A stretch of DNA of 64,000 nucleotides from CAWCDJ01 sp963794265 (GCA_963794265.1 CAWCDJ010000001.1:620001-684000), one strand, 5' to 3'; counted from the stretch's first letter, positions 26,629 to 35,217 are shown. Numbers and translations: made by a program. The notes: generated from the sequence alone by a model not told the origin.

Positions 26629-27831
26629 CTATTGAGCGGTCAATGCGAACTGCACGAAAAGGCCGCCTTCGGAAACCACCCGCTCTCCCGGCTGGAGCCC
26701 GCCTTGGATCTCCACCATGCTGTCGCGCTGCTCGCCCAGTTGCACCAGGCGCTTGGCGAACTTGCCGGGGGCGGCTTCCACGTAGACCATCGGCTCATTC
26801 TGCTCGTCGTGGAGCAGCGCCGAAACTGGCACCACCAGCAGATTCGAGCGCTTTCCGGTGCGGATAGCCGCGTCCACGAACATGTCTTTCTTCAGCAGGC
26901 CTTCCGGATTATGCGTCACGATCCGCACCGGTGTGGTGCGGGTGGCGGGGTCCACCGACGCGCCCACGTACCCCACTTCGCCGCGGAAGTTGTGCGTAAA
27001 CGCCGGATTGGTTTCCTCCACCGGATTGCCCGGCCGCACATCCGGCAGGTCGCGGTCGAAGATATGTCCCTGCACCCACACCGTGGAAACATCGCTGATG
27101 ACGAAGCAGGCCGTGGTTCCGGCTTGAATCAGTTGCCCCGGCGACACCAGCTTTTGCACCACTACGCCGTCGATCGGCGAGCGCACGGCCAGTTCCGGGC
27201 TGATCGCCACGCCCTGGGTATCGGCCTTCTCGATCTCGCTGGCGGTGATGCCGAAAATGCGCAGCGCCTGCACGCTGTTCTCGACATCCGTGTTGGCGTC
27301 GTTAAAATCCGCCTGGCTGCTCTCGAGATCCTTGCCGGCGATCGCGCCGCGGGCCATGAGGTCCTGGTTGCGGTCCACGATGCGTTTGGCAAGCGCCTCC
27401 CGGTTGCGCGCCTTGCGGTAAGTGGAAATCGCGTTCGTCACATCCGGACTGGAGACAAAGAGCAGCGGATCCCCGGCCTTCACTTTCGAGCCGAGGTCCA
27501 CGAGAATCCGGGAAATCGGCCCGTTCACCTGCGTGATCGCCTGCGTGGTGTGGTCCGCGTCCCAGTCAACGGTTCCCGTGGTGTGGATGGTGGTGAACCA
27601 CGATGCACGCTCCACGGGTACGACTTTCAGATGAGACTCCTGCTCGGCGGAGACGGTGAACAGACCGGCTTGGCCGGTGCCGGCGGCCGCGCGCGCGGCT
27701 TCCTGCGGCGATGCGCCTTCCACCTTGCGGATTTGCTGGCATGCCGGCTGGGAGAGCCCCAGCAGCAGCGCGGAGACCGCGGAAATCGCCAGAGGAATTC
27801 TGGATTTCAGGCACGAGAGATCACTAGGCAT
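26629..27831 (-). CDS. CzcB-like periplasmic adaptor of RND efflux pump
   Basis: Membrane fusion protein linking pump and outer-membrane channel. From ATG 27831, which has AGGGGAGG at ideal spacing (an upstream start at 27900 is less likely), the protein has 400 residues. It has an N-terminal export signal ending near ACQQ (possible lipoprotein), a biotin-lipoyl-like half (GPISRILVDLGSKVKAGDPL), a helical hairpin (ISTYRKARNREALAKR and following), the second lipoyl half (AVRSPIDGVVVQKLVSPGQ) and beta-barrel and membrane-proximal domains. Missing are the His-rich N-terminal extensions of some CzcB proteins. Confidence 0.9.
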   Translation of the reverse strand: MPSDLSCLKSRIPLAISAVSALLLGLSQPACQQIRKVEGASPQEAARAAAGTGQAGLFTVSAEQESHLKVVPVERASWFTTIHTTGTVDWDADHTTQAITQVNGPISRILVDLGSKVKAGDPLLFVSSPDVTNAISTYRKARNREALAKRIVDRNQDLMARGAIAGKDLESSQADFNDANTDVENSVQALRIFGITASEIEKADTQGVAISPELAVRSPIDGVVVQKLVSPGQLIQAGTTACFVISDVSTVWVQGHIFDRDLPDVRPGNPVEETNPAFTHNFRGEVGYVGASVDPATRTTPVRIVTHNPEGLLKKDMFVDAAIRTGKRSNLLVVPVSALLHDEQNEPMVYVEAAPGKFAKRLVQLGEQRDSMVEIQGGLQPGERVVSEGGLFVQFALTAQ

Positions 27832-27910
27832 CGGAACTACCTCCCCTGGTCGTGGCGTTACTGACATAACGCCGGACCAACAACCAACCCATCGATTCAC
27901 TTACTGGAAA

Positions 27911-28219
27911 TTAGGCCACCAGGAAAGCGGAAGGCGGGGCGCGGGAAGCGCGAGAGACCAGTTGAGCGTCCCGGCAGAACACGCGGCCCGGCTTGAACGG
28001 CAGCCATTCGACGGGAACAGCAGGCGCGGCCGTGACTCCGCTATCCGATTGCAGAAACGGAAGGACGCCGATATGGCACAGGAGGCAACAGTGGTTATTC
28101 GCGAGGTGCGGAGTATGCGCATCGCTCAGCGCGGCAAACTGCGCGAATGCAGTGGCGCACAGGAGGACGATGATTAACGCAGCTCTACCAGATGGGCGCC
28201 CGCCGAGTGCCATTTGCAT
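27911..28219 (-). CDS. Small Cys/His-rich membrane-associated protein of metal efflux operon
   Basis: A 102-residue protein with one hydrophobic N-terminal segment (RAALIIVLLCATAFAQFAAL) and a metal-ligand-like cluster HLANNHCCLLCHIG soon after it. The end reads SRASRAPPSAF, recalling the RAPP/RGPP terminus of the DUF2946 / CzcI-type small proteins found beside metal pumps. It lies 79 bases upstream of the adaptor gene in the same direction. A role as periplasmic metal sensor or chaperone is inference. There is an alternative ATG two codons inside. Confidence 0.65.
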   Translation of the reverse strand: MQMALGGRPSGRAALIIVLLCATAFAQFAALSDAHTPHLANNHCCLLCHIGVLPFLQSDSGVTAAPAVPVEWLPFKPGRVFCRDAQLVSRASRAPPSAFLVA

Positions 28220-28254
28220 TCAGCGTACCACAGTCCCGATAAGGACAAATCCGG

Positions 28255-29181
28255 CTATGGCCGTACGGCGCCGACGCGGTGTGTATCGATCAACGAAGAT
28301 TCCCTCAGCCTCCACCCGGCGGCGGTGCGTACCCAGGTGTCGCGATCCGAGGATGCCACGGACTCCGCGGCGGTGGCCTCGCTGCGCGTAGCGACGTTGT
28401 TCACGAAGACCGTCGCCGTGTCTCCGGCGAACTGTACCGCCGTCACCGTGGACTGCGAACGGAATTTCATGCCCTGGCGCACTTCGTCCATGATCGGAGC
28501 CAGTGCTTCGGCCAGCACCAGTCTCTGGCCTGCCATCACGATCTGCGCGTCGGGCAGCGCGATGCTGGCGATCGCATCCACGTCGCCCGCGGCGTAGGCG
28601 GCGTCTACCCGCGCATACAGAGCTTCTATGGCGGCGCGGTCGGTGGCCGCGCGCGGGCCGGGCGGCGGCAGCACCTCGAACGACGCCGAATCGACCCACA
28701 CCCGCCCCTTTCCGCGCGAGAGGAATCCGAGCGTAACCGCCGTTGCATCCACGGCCACCTCTCCCGTGACTTCGGCAAGCTGCCACTGGCGCGACGTCAC
28801 CGGACGGTCACCCATGGTGTCGAAGAAGCCGAGGCGGCCGCCGGGGAGTTCCACCCGCAGCCACAGTTGCGCGCGCGCCGCCGGGTCGCTGCCCTCCACC
28901 CGCAGCCAGGCGCGCAGACGGACGGCCTTCCCACGATAGGGCGCCGCATCAAAGGCCTGCTGGAGGTTGCCCATGCTTCCGGCGGCGGGCTCCTGGCCCG
29001 CCACCAGCGCGGCGCAGGCGGCAGTTCGGCAACCTTCCCGCCTGGCTTCCGCCAGATAACCGGCCCCGGATGCCTGGGAGGGCACCGACCAGCCGGTCAA
29101 CCCGTCGCTGAAGCTCAAGTTCGTCTGCGCGGCCAGTAACCCCGGCCAGAGGCACAGAGCCAGCCGGAAAACGGCTTTCAT
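28255..29181 (-). CDS. Exported SnoaL-like (NTF2-fold) protein
   Basis: A 308-residue exported protein (signal MKAVFRLALCLWPGLLAAQ). The first part (about 20-175) is a beta-sandwich-like region (LTGWSVPSQASGAGYL to VWVDSASFEVLPP) resembling carbohydrate-binding domains. The second part (about 185-300) is an NTF2/SnoaL-like domain (LYARVDAAYAAGDVDAIASI, then IMDEVRQGMKFRSQSTV), a fold with varied roles. ATG overlaps the stop of the upstream 510-residue gene (ATGA), so the two are coupled. Function unknown. Confidence 0.75.
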   Translation of the reverse strand: MKAVFRLALCLWPGLLAAQTNLSFSDGLTGWSVPSQASGAGYLAEARREGCRTAACAALVAGQEPAAGSMGNLQQAFDAAPYRGKAVRLRAWLRVEGSDPAARAQLWLRVELPGGRLGFFDTMGDRPVTSRQWQLAEVTGEVAVDATAVTLGFLSRGKGRVWVDSASFEVLPPPGPRAATDRAAIEALYARVDAAYAAGDVDAIASIALPDAQIVMAGQRLVLAEALAPIMDEVRQGMKFRSQSTVTAVQFAGDTATVFVNNVATRSEATAAESVASSDRDTWVRTAAGWRLRESSLIDTHRVGAVRP

Positions 29182-30710
29182 CTCCTGCCGAAGCGCCGGC
29201 CCAGGCTGCGCGACGGCATGTGGAATGAAGGCGAGGGCCGGTAGCTACGGCCTGGCAGCGCACCCGGCGTGCGGCTGCCGAAACGGCGGGGAGAACTGTC
29301 GAAACCGGGGTTGCGCGAGCCCGGGCTCGAGTATTGCGAACCACGATAGCTGCCGCTCTTGCTGGCGTATTGCGAATCCTTGAAGCCGCCGTTTCGCGAG
29401 AAGGTGCTCCCCGAGTAGCGCTGCTCGGTGGTGCTGCCGCGCGTTCCGTACTGCTGGCCGGTGCCACCGGAGCCGCCGTAGTAGGTTTGGCCGCGGTCGC
29501 GGTAGGTGCGGTAGCCGTCCCAATCGCCGCGGTTGAGCGGCCGGTAATCGTGATTGAAGAGCAGGTCTCGCAGCAGCGCGTATTGCCCGTACCACACCCA
29601 GAAGTCGCGGCCGTCGCGATGATCCCAGTAGCCATACTGGTTACGCCCTTGCGCCGGAGACGCCATGTAGGCGAACCCGGCGGGCTGGGCCACGCGGTCG
29701 GCTTCGTTGTCGTACTTGCCGGCCGGCTTGTGCTCGATCGCCATGCCGAGGTCGTTCTTCCGGGCGTCATAGTCGGCCCGCGAAACGGTGACCCATCGCT
29801 CCTCGGAAGTCGTGTCTCCGGTCTTGGCGGATGCGTCCGCCAGGTGCGTGGTGACCGTGCGGAGCTGCTGGCGGTACTGGCGCGAATCGCCCCGCCCTTG
29901 CACGTCCATATCGACCAGCAGCTTGTCCCAGGAGTTGTAGAGCTGGCCGCTCCGCGCCACCAGTTCGGAGCTCTTCCGGGGCAGCGCCGCGGCCGTGCCG
30001 TCGATCGTCTCGGCGGCATTGATGAGAGCGGCGACGTCCACCTTCCCGAGCCGTCCGGCCTCGGCCTCGCGGCGCGCCGCGGCGGTCGAATTCCACAGCG
30101 CCTCGCTCTGGCTCGCCAGCCCGTGCAAATCGGCCAGCCGGCCTTCGAGATCGGCTTTCTTATCCGGCCAGTCGACCTCCGCTTTCTGCACGGTCGCACT
30201 CACCGGACCGAAATCGAAGGACTGGATGGCGCGATAATCCCGATCCATACGCGCCAGCTCTTCAGGCAGGTGGCGCTTCAGGTCGACCCAGTGGTCCGCT
30301 TCCTTTTGAATCCCGGCGGCCAGCGCGGTGGAGGAGTTGCGGAGGGCCTCCGTCTTCGAGAGCAACTGCTCCACGCGGTCCCGATCCCGCCGCCGGTTCT
30401 GCTTCTCGAGGGCGGTGAGCTGCTGCATGTCGTGCGAGGCGCTCTCGAGATTGTCCGACGCAGTGGAAAGCTGCGCGGGCCACGCAACGGACGCGGCAAC
30501 GCCGCGGAAGAGTTCCGGCTCCGCGGCGAGATCCCGCTTCACGGCGTCGGCCGAAGAACGCACCTGGTTCTGCGAGGCGGCCAGCGAACTCCGTTCGCTA
30601 TCGACCTGCGCGCGCAGCGATCGAGGGAGGCTGTCGAGCCCTACGAACGGCACCACCGCCATCAGGGTGGCCAGCAGGGCGACACCGAATTTCAAGAATC
30701 CCCGATTCAT
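29178..30710 (-). CDS. Unknown coiled-coil protein of the PspA operon
   Basis: A 510-residue protein with an N-terminal hydrophobic anchor (FLKFGVALLATLMAVVPFV), then about 250 residues of helical, heptad-rich sequence (SASHDMQQLTALEKQNRRRD, LSKTEALRNSSTALAAGIQ). A more structured part (about 290-400) includes YWDHRDGRDFWVWYGQYA and NHDYRPLNRGDWDGYRTY. The last 100 residues are Gly/Ser/Arg/Tyr-rich low complexity. I do not recognise a family. It begins 6 bases after the 211-residue gene and overlaps the next by ATGA, so it belongs to the PspA operon. Confidence 0.72.
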   Translation of the reverse strand: MNRGFLKFGVALLATLMAVVPFVGLDSLPRSLRAQVDSERSSLAASQNQVRSSADAVKRDLAAEPELFRGVAASVAWPAQLSTASDNLESASHDMQQLTALEKQNRRRDRDRVEQLLSKTEALRNSSTALAAGIQKEADHWVDLKRHLPEELARMDRDYRAIQSFDFGPVSATVQKAEVDWPDKKADLEGRLADLHGLASQSEALWNSTAAARREAEAGRLGKVDVAALINAAETIDGTAAALPRKSSELVARSGQLYNSWDKLLVDMDVQGRGDSRQYRQQLRTVTTHLADASAKTGDTTSEERWVTVSRADYDARKNDLGMAIEHKPAGKYDNEADRVAQPAGFAYMASPAQGRNQYGYWDHRDGRDFWVWYGQYALLRDLLFNHDYRPLNRGDWDGYRTYRDRGQTYYGGSGGTGQQYGTRGSTTEQRYSGSTFSRNGGFKDSQYASKSGSYRGSQYSSPGSRNPGFDSSPRRFGSRTPGALPGRSYRPSPSFHMPSRSLGRRFGRR

Positions 30711-30716
30711 TCGTCG

Positions 30717-31352
30717 TTACCCACGGCGGTAGATGGTGACATCTCCCGCCGGAATGCCCGTGAACAGCGAGACTCCGAAAGGCTCGCTTTCCGGCTTGCG
30801 AATGGCCATCAGGCGGGAGCCGTCCTGTTCACGAAATTCCCAGTAGTAATAGCCGGCTGCCCGCGGCTGATCGTCGCGTTTGGCCTGCACTTCGCGGCTC
30901 AGCCGGTAGAGCCACTGCCGGTTGTCGAACTCGAAGTAGTCCGAAGTGTTCTGGCGCTCGTCCATATCGGCCAGGTCCGCCTCGGAAACTCCCAGGTCTT
31001 CGATCGTGAGCTTGCGCGGATCGGTTTGGATGGCGACCTCGATCTCGTCCTCATTGGCCACCCGCATGGTGACGCGCCGTTCGCGGTACGGCCCGCTCAC
31101 TTCCAGCCAGGCATGCGAACCCGCCTGGAACGTGGTGGTGCGGTCCGCGGTGAAATCCAGATCGGACATGTTGTCTCCCGCGCCGGCAATCGAAATCACA
31201 TCTCCGCTGCGGGCGTCGGTCGGCTTGAGATTGGCCAGGTCCTGCTGCGGCTCCGCGTTGGCGGGCGCCGATATCGGGTGTTTCTTGAAGAGTTGCATCA
31301 GAAATAGAACCAGGAAGAGGCCGAGCACGGCCTCTACGATTGAGGTGATCAT
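30717..31352 (-). CDS. Membrane-anchored DUF4178/DUF2491-like protein
   Basis: A 211-residue protein with one N-terminal transmembrane helix (VEAVLGLFLVLFLMQLF) and a soluble beta-rich domain (ARSGDVISIAGAGDN, SHAWLEVSGPYRERRVTM, YYYWEFREQDGSRLMAI, ending GDVTIYRRG). Domains of this kind (DUF4178, DUF2491) are known neighbours of PspA-type genes in other bacteria, but the match is by eye and the exact family is not certain. GGAG lies six bases before ATG 31352. It follows pspA across a strong hairpin. Confidence 0.6.
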   Translation of the reverse strand: MITSIVEAVLGLFLVLFLMQLFKKHPISAPANAEPQQDLANLKPTDARSGDVISIAGAGDNMSDLDFTADRTTTFQAGSHAWLEVSGPYRERRVTMRVANEDEIEVAIQTDPRKLTIEDLGVSEADLADMDERQNTSDYFEFDNRQWLYRLSREVQAKRDDQPRAAGYYYWEFREQDGSRLMAIRKPESEPFGVSLFTGIPAGDVTIYRRG

Positions 31353-31364
31353 CGGTTCTCCGCG

Positions 31365-31386
31365 GGGGCCGGGAGCGCCCGGCCCC
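31365..31386 (-). terminator. Strong GC hairpin between pspA and the next gene
   Basis: GGGGCCGGG (31365-31373) and CCCGGCCCC (31378-31386) form a perfect 9-bp stem with a 4-nt AGCG loop, inside the 40-base gap between the pspA stop and the next start. There is no T-run, so instead of a full terminator it may be a partial stop or an mRNA 3'-end stabiliser that lets PspA be made in excess of the downstream proteins. Confidence 0.55.
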
Positions 31387-31392
31387 TACACG

Positions 31393-32181
31393 TTACACGT
31401 TCGCTTTCTCTCCGGACTTCTCGGTGGTCGTAATGGTGGTTCCACCCGCGGCAAGTTCCTTGGGAATGTACGGCGCGGGCGGCTTGGGCGCACCCACCTG
31501 CCGCTCGGCTTTCAAGGCCGCGAGTTCGGCATCCACGCTGTTGCCGCCCAGCGCCGCGAACTGCGATTCCAGGTCTTCATCCTTGCCGGCGGAGGCCAGT
31601 TGATCGAACGCTTTGGCCGTGGCCTCTTCCTTTGAAACGGTCTCCTCGAAGCGATTGAGCGCCGAAAACGCGTTATCCGCGTTGCCCACGCCGGACATCG
31701 CTTCCGCCACCTTGCGCTGGGCCGCGGCGGCGTTCTTGCGCGCCACCAGCGTAGTCGCGGTGCGCTCGCCCTCTTCGATCTTGCGCTTCAGTTCCAGAAC
31801 CTGCTGCTTCAGCTTTTCGCTGGTCTGGCGCGAGGTATCGACGGCGGCCTGCATGGACGCCACCTGCTTATCGGACTCCGCCTTCTTGGCCAGCGCCTTC
31901 CGGGCCAGGTCTTCGTTGCTGGCATCGAGCGCCTGGCCGGCGCGGTCTTTCCACTCCTGCGCCTGGCGCACATACTTTTGGTACTCGGCATCCAGGCGGT
32001 TGTAGTTGCTCATCGCCACCGCCGACGCCTGTACGACTTTATTCAACTCCGACTTCATATCCGCCACGGTCTGCTTCACCGTGGCTTCGAAAGTGGCGTC
32101 TTCCAGGGCGTCCACGCCCGAGTTCGCCTGTCCGCGCGCGACGCGACCCACGCGTCCGAAAAATTCCGATAAAAATGCCAT
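31393..32181 (-). CDS. pspA: PspA/IM30 family membrane-stress protein
   Basis: ESCRT-III-like peripheral membrane protein that stabilises damaged inner membrane. From ATG 32181 (GGAG eight bases upstream; the open frame to 32262 overlaps the previous gene) it has 262 residues. It is almost entirely alpha-helical with the family's N-terminal helix (AFLSEFFGRVGRVARGQ), the long hairpin (KQTVADMKSELNKVV, then a Q/K/E-rich helix) and a conserved FEETVSKEEATAKAF stretch. The C terminus (PAPYIPKELAAGG) is extended and probably disordered. It is the second gene of the operon, after the DUF2170/YbjN-like gene. Confidence 0.88.
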   Translation of the reverse strand: MAFLSEFFGRVGRVARGQANSGVDALEDATFEATVKQTVADMKSELNKVVQASAVAMSNYNRLDAEYQKYVRQAQEWKDRAGQALDASNEDLARKALAKKAESDKQVASMQAAVDTSRQTSEKLKQQVLELKRKIEEGERTATTLVARKNAAAAQRKVAEAMSGVGNADNAFSALNRFEETVSKEEATAKAFDQLASAGKDEDLESQFAALGGNSVDAELAALKAERQVGAPKPPAPYIPKELAAGGTTITTTEKSGEKANV

Positions 32182-32195
32182 CTTGGTTTCTCCGT

Positions 32196-32636
32196 TTACG
32201 CTTTGAGGTCTCCGAGCAGACGCCGGGCACTCATTACATCCACCATCAGAAAATGCACGCACGAGAGAATATCGTCCTCATCGTCGGCGCCCAGGTCCTG
32301 AAGCTTGCAGAAATTGTTGAGGGTAACCGCCAGGTTACCGGAGCCGGTGTCGTAAAGTTGGAAATAGGATGTGGAAATGCCGTTGTCGGCGGCCAGCATG
32401 CGCCGCATGATCTCCGGGGTAACGGCGGCTTCCGGCACCACCGTGCAGACCAGCGACAGATACAGGATGTCGCCCTGCAGCACCGCCTGGATGGAGACCC
32501 CGCTTTCCACGTCTTTGATCTTGATCGTATCGGGCGCCGTTTCGGAGATTTCGTAGCCCCTCTCCGCAAGCAGCGCGTGAATCTGCCCGGCCCGCGGGCT
32601 GGTTGAAGCTGTCATCGGGCTGGTTGTGGCTGTCAT
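32196..32636 (-). CDS. YbjN/DUF2170-like protein
   Basis: A 146-residue alpha/beta protein: after a Thr/Ser-rich start come LLAERGYEISETAPDTIKI, SIQAVLQGDILYLSLVC, a helix (TPEIMRRMLAADNG), ISTSYFQLYDTGSGNLAV and a C-terminal helix (SCVHFLMVDVMSARRLLG). This is the layout of the YbjN / DUF2170 / secretion-chaperone-like fold; E. coli YjfI, encoded before the PspA homologue YjfJ, is of this sort. The pspA start is 14 bases downstream. Function unknown; a partner of PspA is a reasonable inference. Confidence 0.65.
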   Translation of the reverse strand: MTATTSPMTASTSPRAGQIHALLAERGYEISETAPDTIKIKDVESGVSIQAVLQGDILYLSLVCTVVPEAAVTPEIMRRMLAADNGISTSYFQLYDTGSGNLAVTLNNFCKLQDLGADDEDDILSCVHFLMVDVMSARRLLGDLKA

Positions 32637-32732
32637 AGGTTATTGGGAACTCCTCTCCCATTCTACGTATTCCCCAGCCTGGGAGTTCAAACAATCGGGA
32701 GAACCGCCGGAATTCGATTGTTACGAGACAGT

Positions 32733-34700
32733 TTACTCGACCCTGCCGACCCGGTTTTCGCCCTCACTGAGAACGCTCCGGATCTTCTGTTCGAGCGCCA
32801 CGGCCGTGTAAGGCTTCTGGATGAAGCCTGCCAGCCCCTTGCCTGCGAACCGCCGCACGGCTTCCACTTCGTTGTAGCCGCTGCTGAGAATTACCCGGAC
32901 CTCCGGTTTGATGCTCCGGAGCTGGCGGAACGTCTCTTCTCCGCTAAGCACCGGCATGGTCATATCCAGGAGTACCACCGCGATCTTCTCGGACAGCACG
33001 CGGAACAGGTCCACGCACTCCTGGCCGTTTTCCGCCAGAATGACCGAATACCCGAAGCGCTCGAGCATGGACTTGGCTGTGCGGCGGACTACGTTTTCGT
33101 CGTCCACCACCAGAACCGTCGCCGTGCCCGTGGCCTCCGTCTCTTCCGGAACCACTTCCGCTTTGACCGGCACCTCATCGCTGGCCGGGAAGAGCACCTT
33201 GAAGGTAGTGCCCTGCCCGGGAGTGCTGTAGACCCTCATGGCGCCCCGGTGTCCGCGCACGATTCCATGCACCGCGGCCAGCCCCAGACCGCGCCCCGTG
33301 AACTTGGTCGTGAAAAACGGGTCGAACATTTTGGCGAGCACGTCTGCGGGGATCCCCGAACCGGTGTCGTGGACCTCCAGGGTCACGTAGCTCCCCGGTT
33401 CGACTTCTCCGGTGATCAAAGTACTGCTGATGTACGCCTCGTCGACTTCCTGCACGCCGGTCGTGACCAGCACGGTGCCGTGGCGGTCTTCGGGAACCGC
33501 CTCCGCGCCGTTGATCACCAGGTTCATGACCAGTTGCTGCAACTGGCTGAGATCCGCCTCCACGCACGGGAGGCGCGGCTGAAGTTCGAGCCGGAGCTGA
33601 ACGTTCTTGGGAATGCTGGCCTGGATGAGCGAGGCGATCTGCCGCACCAGGTCCGACAAATCCACGGGTTCCAGAACGAACTTGCCCTTGCCGGCATAAG
33701 CCAGCAACTGTTTGGTGAGGTGGGCGGCGCTTTCCGAAGCAGCGATGACGTCCCGCAGCATGTTCCGCGCCGGATGGTTCGACGAGAGCGCCTCGAGCAC
33801 CAGGCTGGCATTCCCCAGAATGCCCACCAGCAGGTTGTTGAAATCATGCGCCACGCCTCCCGCCAGGACGCCGAGGCTTTCCAGCTTCTGGGTCTGGCGC
33901 AACTGCTCTTCGAGGCGCCGGTGCCTGTCGATATCGGTGGCCGTTCCCACCCACTCGCGGGTACGGCCCTCGCCCCAGGGGGCCGCCCGGACCACGCACC
34001 AGTGGTACGTGCCGCTGCCCGCGTTCCAAAGCCGGTGCTCGCTCCTTAGGATTTTTCCGGTCTCCAGCGCATCCCGCCAGAGAATCTCGACTTCTTTCCG
34101 ATCATCCGGGTGGATCGCCGTGAACCCTCCGAAGCCCTGGTACTCCGGCCACTTCTGCCCGGTGAATTCTTCCCACGAGGGCTGCGGTTCGGCAAAGCCT
34201 CCGCCCGAATCGGTCCTGAAGACGACCGATGACATGGCCGACACGAGGGTGCGATACCGCCCCTCGCTCCGCAACAAAGCGGCTTCGGCGCGGCGGCGCT
34301 CCTGGACTTCCCGGGACAGCCCCAACACCTTGTCGCTGAGCTCCGCAAACCTTTCTATGGCTCGTTCTCTGTGCCGGAAAGTGAGGTAAAGTATCGCGGG
34401 CCGCCCGTCCGCGGCGGGGTGGAGCAGGCCGCCATCGGAGCGCAACGGGAGACTCTTTCCGTTTCCCAGCCTCCAGGTCAAATTCCCAGGCAGGGCCTCG
34501 CGGGTCCGCCTGCACAATTCGAGGAACCGGTACACTCCGGCCTCCGGTTCCGTCACGAATTCGACTATCGCCCGCCCCTTCAATGTGCCTGCCGGCACGC
34601 CGAACAAATCTGTCGCGGCCGGATTGGCCTCGACAATCAAACCGTCAGGTTGAACGAGGAGCGTCGGAAGCGGGATAGCCTGGAAGAGTTGAAGATTCAT
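32733..34700 (-). CDS. PAS-PAS hybrid histidine kinase
   Basis: About 655 residues: PAS (about 5-110, PTLLVQPDGLIVEANPAA), coiled linker, second PAS/PAC (about 150-275), HisKA with GVAHDFNNLL, HATPase (NLVINGAEAV, HDTGSGIP, GRGLGLAAVHG) and a receiver (VLVVDDENVVRRTAKSML, phospho-Asp in VVLLDMTMPVLSG, Lys in FIQKPYT). No membrane helix. ATG 34700 is chosen; a GTG at 34730 adds ten codons. The 5' end overlaps the MetOD1 gene by about 56 bases, so the two should be translated together and the MetOD1 protein probably feeds its signal into this kinase. Confidence 0.88.
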   Translation of the reverse strand: MNLQLFQAIPLPTLLVQPDGLIVEANPAATDLFGVPAGTLKGRAIVEFVTEPEAGVYRFLELCRRTREALPGNLTWRLGNGKSLPLRSDGGLLHPAADGRPAILYLTFRHRERAIERFAELSDKVLGLSREVQERRRAEAALLRSEGRYRTLVSAMSSVVFRTDSGGGFAEPQPSWEEFTGQKWPEYQGFGGFTAIHPDDRKEVEILWRDALETGKILRSEHRLWNAGSGTYHWCVVRAAPWGEGRTREWVGTATDIDRHRRLEEQLRQTQKLESLGVLAGGVAHDFNNLLVGILGNASLVLEALSSNHPARNMLRDVIAASESAAHLTKQLLAYAGKGKFVLEPVDLSDLVRQIASLIQASIPKNVQLRLELQPRLPCVEADLSQLQQLVMNLVINGAEAVPEDRHGTVLVTTGVQEVDEAYISSTLITGEVEPGSYVTLEVHDTGSGIPADVLAKMFDPFFTTKFTGRGLGLAAVHGIVRGHRGAMRVYSTPGQGTTFKVLFPASDEVPVKAEVVPEETEATGTATVLVVDDENVVRRTAKSMLERFGYSVILAENGQECVDLFRVLSEKIAVVLLDMTMPVLSGEETFRQLRSIKPEVRVILSSGYNEVEAVRRFAGKGLAGFIQKPYTAVALEQKIRSVLSEGENRVGRVE

Positions 34701-35217
34701 CGGCGCCGAAATACTCGCGTCCCTCCGCACTATCGCTTTCGGCCGTGGATTTCAGGTAAATCACGACCCGGCACTCGGGATGGCCCTCGGCAATCGTCTG
34801 CTGGAGCTCTACCTTGGCGTACCCCAGATTGCGGGAAGCGATCGATCCGAACACGTTGCTGGTCATCATGCACATGGTCGGACGGCCGATCACCTTATCT
34901 CCGAAGGGGCAAGCCCGATTGCCAAGTACAATCTTGCCCTCGGATTCTTCAATAAGGTAGAAATCCCCCTGGATCCGCCGCTTCAAATCCACCAGAACCC
35001 CGGCCACTTCAGCCCGGGTCAGCGATTCTTTCCCGAGCGCAGCCAGATATTGTTCGTGGATTTCGTCTCCCATCTGCTGGCCGACGATGCTGACAAAACC
35101 GGATGCTTCCCGAGCCCCCACCACCTGCTCCAGGGTTCCTGCAAGAGCGCGGATCAGCGTTCGAAGGAAGAGGTCACGGTCGAGGGGAATCTCCAGCTTA
35201 TTTAATTGCTCAGGCAT
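34645..35217 (-). CDS. MetOD1-type (methanogen output domain 1) sensor protein
   Basis: A 190-residue protein from ATG 35217 (AGGGA just upstream; the frame is open to 35307). It has an N-terminal helical part (RDLFLRTLIRALAGTLEQVVG), then a domain with three spaced cysteines: NRACPFGDKV, TMCMMTSNVFG and HPECRVVIYL, plus the LGYAKVELQQTIAEG stretch. This Cys pattern fits the MetOD1 domain, which is related to V4R sensory folds and is found as output or input of signalling proteins. Ligand (metal, iron-sulfur or small molecule) unknown. It overlaps the hybrid kinase gene downstream. Confidence 0.68.
   Translation of the reverse strand: MPEQLNKLEIPLDRDLFLRTLIRALAGTLEQVVGAREASGFVSIVGQQMGDEIHEQYLAALGKESLTRAEVAGVLVDLKRRIQGDFYLIEESEGKIVLGNRACPFGDKVIGRPTMCMMTSNVFGSIASRNLGYAKVELQQTIAEGHPECRVVIYLKSTAESDSAEGREYFGADESSTLPGYPASDAPRST

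Noticed and set aside
24267..26867. Open frame of 866 codons antisense to the RND pump gene
   Set aside because: It mirrors the pump gene in the opposite strand, is full of His, Arg and Gln with no domain, and arises from the strong G/C third-position bias.
29334..31307. Plus-strand frame of 657 codons through the PspA operon genes
   Set aside because: It crosses several coupled minus-strand genes and their junctions and shows no domain or start signals.
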